Assembly: GCA_002294045.1 (NCBI GenBank) | Contig: DBEP01000085.1 | Location: 1-5,892 of the forward strand | Length of the DNA stretch: 5,892 bases | Origin: Lachnoclostridium sp. UBA903 | GTDB lineage: Bacteria; Bacillota; Clostridia; Lachnospirales; Lachnospiraceae | Reading direction: 5' to 3' | Shown here: positions 4,642-5,892 of the stretch, in pieces | Position numbering within the stretch: position 1 is the stretch's first letter | How the letters are laid out: each line of letters opens with the position of its first letter | Translations under genes and position numbers: made by a program | The notes under the pieces: model-generated | Databases searched by the model: none | What the model was told of the DNA's origin: nothing | Seen by the model: only the letters and a program-made list of their open reading frames with translations

Positions 4642-5487
4642 TTATACCTCACAAATAAAATTATCAATTAAACGCGTTCTTCCAATGATTACGGCTATTG
4701 CTGCTAACATACGCCCTTGTAAAGTATTTATTTTTTCAATGGATTCACTATCAACAATTTCAATATAATCGATTTTCGCCAAAGGTTCAGTTTGAATTAT
4801 ATCTTCCATTGCAGTAATAACTTTTTTTGCGTCGCGTTCGCCTGATTTTACAAGCCGTTCACCCTCAAAAACAGCTTTACTTAAAACACGCGCCGCTTTT
4901 CTTTCTGCTGGGCTTAAATATGTGTTTCTTGAACTTTTTGCAAGTCCATCGGATTCGCGCACAATCGGGCAGCCTATAATTTCCGCGTCCATGTTCAAAT
5001 CCCTGACCATTCTCTTTATTACCGCCAATTGCTGCGCGTCCTTTTGCCCGAAATAAGCACGGTCGGGCGTTATGATATTAAACAATTTATTTACCACGGT
5101 ACAAACGCCGCGAAAATGAACTGGGCGGCTCTTTCCACACAATTCTTTCGTAATCTTATCTACGTCAACAAATGTACAAAAATCGTTTATGTACATTTCA
5201 TCCGCATTCGGATTGAAGACCAAGTCGATACCCGTTTTCTCACATAACTCTATGTCTGCCTGCAAATCTCTCGGATAACTGTTGAAATCTTCCGAAGGGG
5301 CAAACTGCATAGGATTAACGAAAATACTGACCGCTGTTTTATCGTTTTCTCCCACAGCCTTCTTCATTAAGCTTTGATGTCCCTCATGAAGATATCCCAT
5401 CGTTGGAACAAAACCAATGCTGTATCCGCATTTTTTCCAATGTTTTATTTGTTCCTTCGTTTCTTGTATTTTGTATGTAACTTTCAT
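4642..5487 (-). CDS. panC: pantothenate synthetase (pantoate-beta-alanine ligase)
   Basis: Joins pantoate and beta-alanine using ATP, through a pantoyl-adenylate, to give pantothenate. It has 281 residues, the normal size. The nucleotidyltransferase signatures are all present: PTMGYLHEGH (28-37, the HIGH motif), FVNPMQFAPSEDFNSYPRDL (56-75, pantoate site), HFRGVCTVVNKLFNI (124-138), YFGQKDAQQ (145-153) and the KMSKS-like LAKSSRN (182-188). The ATG at 5487 has AAAGGTGG four bases upstream, overlapping the panB stop codon, so the two genes are translationally close (10-base gap). Its substrates come from PanB (via ketopantoate reductase, not seen here) and PanD, both in the same operon. Confidence 0.97.
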   Translation of the reverse strand: MKVTYKIQETKEQIKHWKKCGYSIGFVPTMGYLHEGHQSLMKKAVGENDKTAVSIFVNPMQFAPSEDFNSYPRDLQADIELCEKTGIDLVFNPNADEMYINDFCTFVDVDKITKELCGKSRPVHFRGVCTVVNKLFNIITPDRAYFGQKDAQQLAVIKRMVRDLNMDAEIIGCPIVRESDGLAKSSRNTYLSPAERKAARVLSKAVFEGERLVKSGERDAKKVITAMEDIIQTEPLAKIDYIEIVDSESIEKINTLQGRMLAAIAVIIGRTRLIDNFICEV

Positions 5488-5497
5488 ATGCCCACCT

Positions 5498-5892
5498 TTA
5501 ATTTAACTTTTTTAGAACTTCGTCCGATATACCGTATTCATGTTCTTGGGATGGAAAAATCCCATCCTGAATCTCCTGACAATACATTTCAAAAGCTTCT
5601 TTCATCATGTCGCCAATATTAGCAAACCTTTTTACAAATTTAGGCGTGAAATCAGAGAACATTCCAAGCATATCCTGATATACTAACACCTGACCGTCGC
5701 AGAAGCCGCCAGCGCCTATTCCAATTGTAGGTATTTTCAAAGTATCGGTAATGAGTTTCGCCAGTTTAGACGGTACACATTCCAAAATAAGCGCAAATGC
5801 CCCGGCTGCTTCAACCGCTTTAGCGTTGTCTATAAGTTTTTGTGCCGTTTCAGTGTCTTTCCCTTGAACATTAAAACCGCCGAGAGCATGTA
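5498..5892 (-). CDS. panB: ketopantoate hydroxymethyltransferase, C-terminal half (cut by window edge)
   Basis: Transfers a hydroxymethyl group from 5,10-methylene-tetrahydrofolate to alpha-ketoisovalerate, giving ketopantoate. The window holds the last 130 codons; a full protein has about 270-280 residues, so roughly half lies beyond the right edge. The visible part begins in HALGGFNVQGKD and contains FALILECVPSKLAK (the Glu of LECVP is the catalytic base in this family) and PTIGIGAGGFCDGQVLVYQDMLG, then the family's helical C-terminus. The frame is open from the edge to the TAA at 5500-5498. An apparent TTG start at 5785 is internal and should not be used. The TAA overlaps the panC ribosome binding site. 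The operon promoter must lie outside the window. Confidence 0.97.
   Translation of the reverse strand, partial: HALGGFNVQGKDTETAQKLIDNAKAVEAAGAFALILECVPSKLAKLITDTLKIPTIGIGAGGFCDGQVLVYQDMLGMFSDFTPKFVKRFANIGDMMKEAFEMYCQEIQDGIFPSQEHEYGISDEVLKKLN

Noticed and set aside
1..5892. CRISPR arrays, tRNA or rRNA genes
   Set aside because: No regularly spaced short repeats and no cloverleaf or rRNA-like sequence were seen on either strand.

Overview
The window is AT-rich, with strong AGGAGG-type ribosome binding sites, TATAAT promoters and compact hairpin terminators. This points to a low-GC Gram-positive, most likely a clostridium and plausibly Lachnospiraceae. The lineage is inferred from sequence style and gene content; no taxonomic marker such as rRNA is present.

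Layout. (i) 1-115: a possible left-edge start of a minus-strand gene, then a 79-bp element with 18-bp inverted ends flanked by CTAG. (ii) 115-597: no convincing protein gene, but a minus-strand promoter, a 21-bp palindrome and copy A of a duplicated, promoter-driven, hairpin-forming unit (about 301-475). (iii) 598-1047, minus: an unrecognised 149-residue protein with two membrane segments and its own terminator. (iv) 1048-1688: a patch of hairpins that would be this gene's leader, then copy B of the duplicated unit (about 1317-1505), then the upp promoter. (v) 1743-2372, plus: upp, uracil phosphoribosyltransferase. (vi) 2379-2442: a two-way terminator shared with (vii) galM, aldose 1-epimerase, minus 2449-3504. 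(viii) about 3730-4153: a broken, truncated ISAs1-type transposase. (ix) 4225-5892, minus: the pantothenate operon panB-panC-panD, with panB cut by the right edge.

How the genes work together. PanB and PanC build the pantoate side and perform the ligation, and PanD supplies beta-alanine, so the three tightly packed genes cover the dedicated route to pantothenate except ketopantoate reductase. upp salvages uracil and galM handles sugar anomers; they face each other across one terminator and appear functionally independent.

The most interesting item is the duplicated unit. Both copies have a TATAAT box preceded by four CA(C/T)(A/G) motifs at an exact 11-bp period, and a 10-bp palindrome at a fixed distance upstream of the -10. 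Each is followed by a roughly 100-nt potential transcript ending in a hairpin whose loop is C-rich (CCUCCC, complementary to a Shine-Dalgarno sequence). I read these as two sibling regulated small RNAs flanking the orphan membrane-protein gene. This is inference and needs transcript data.
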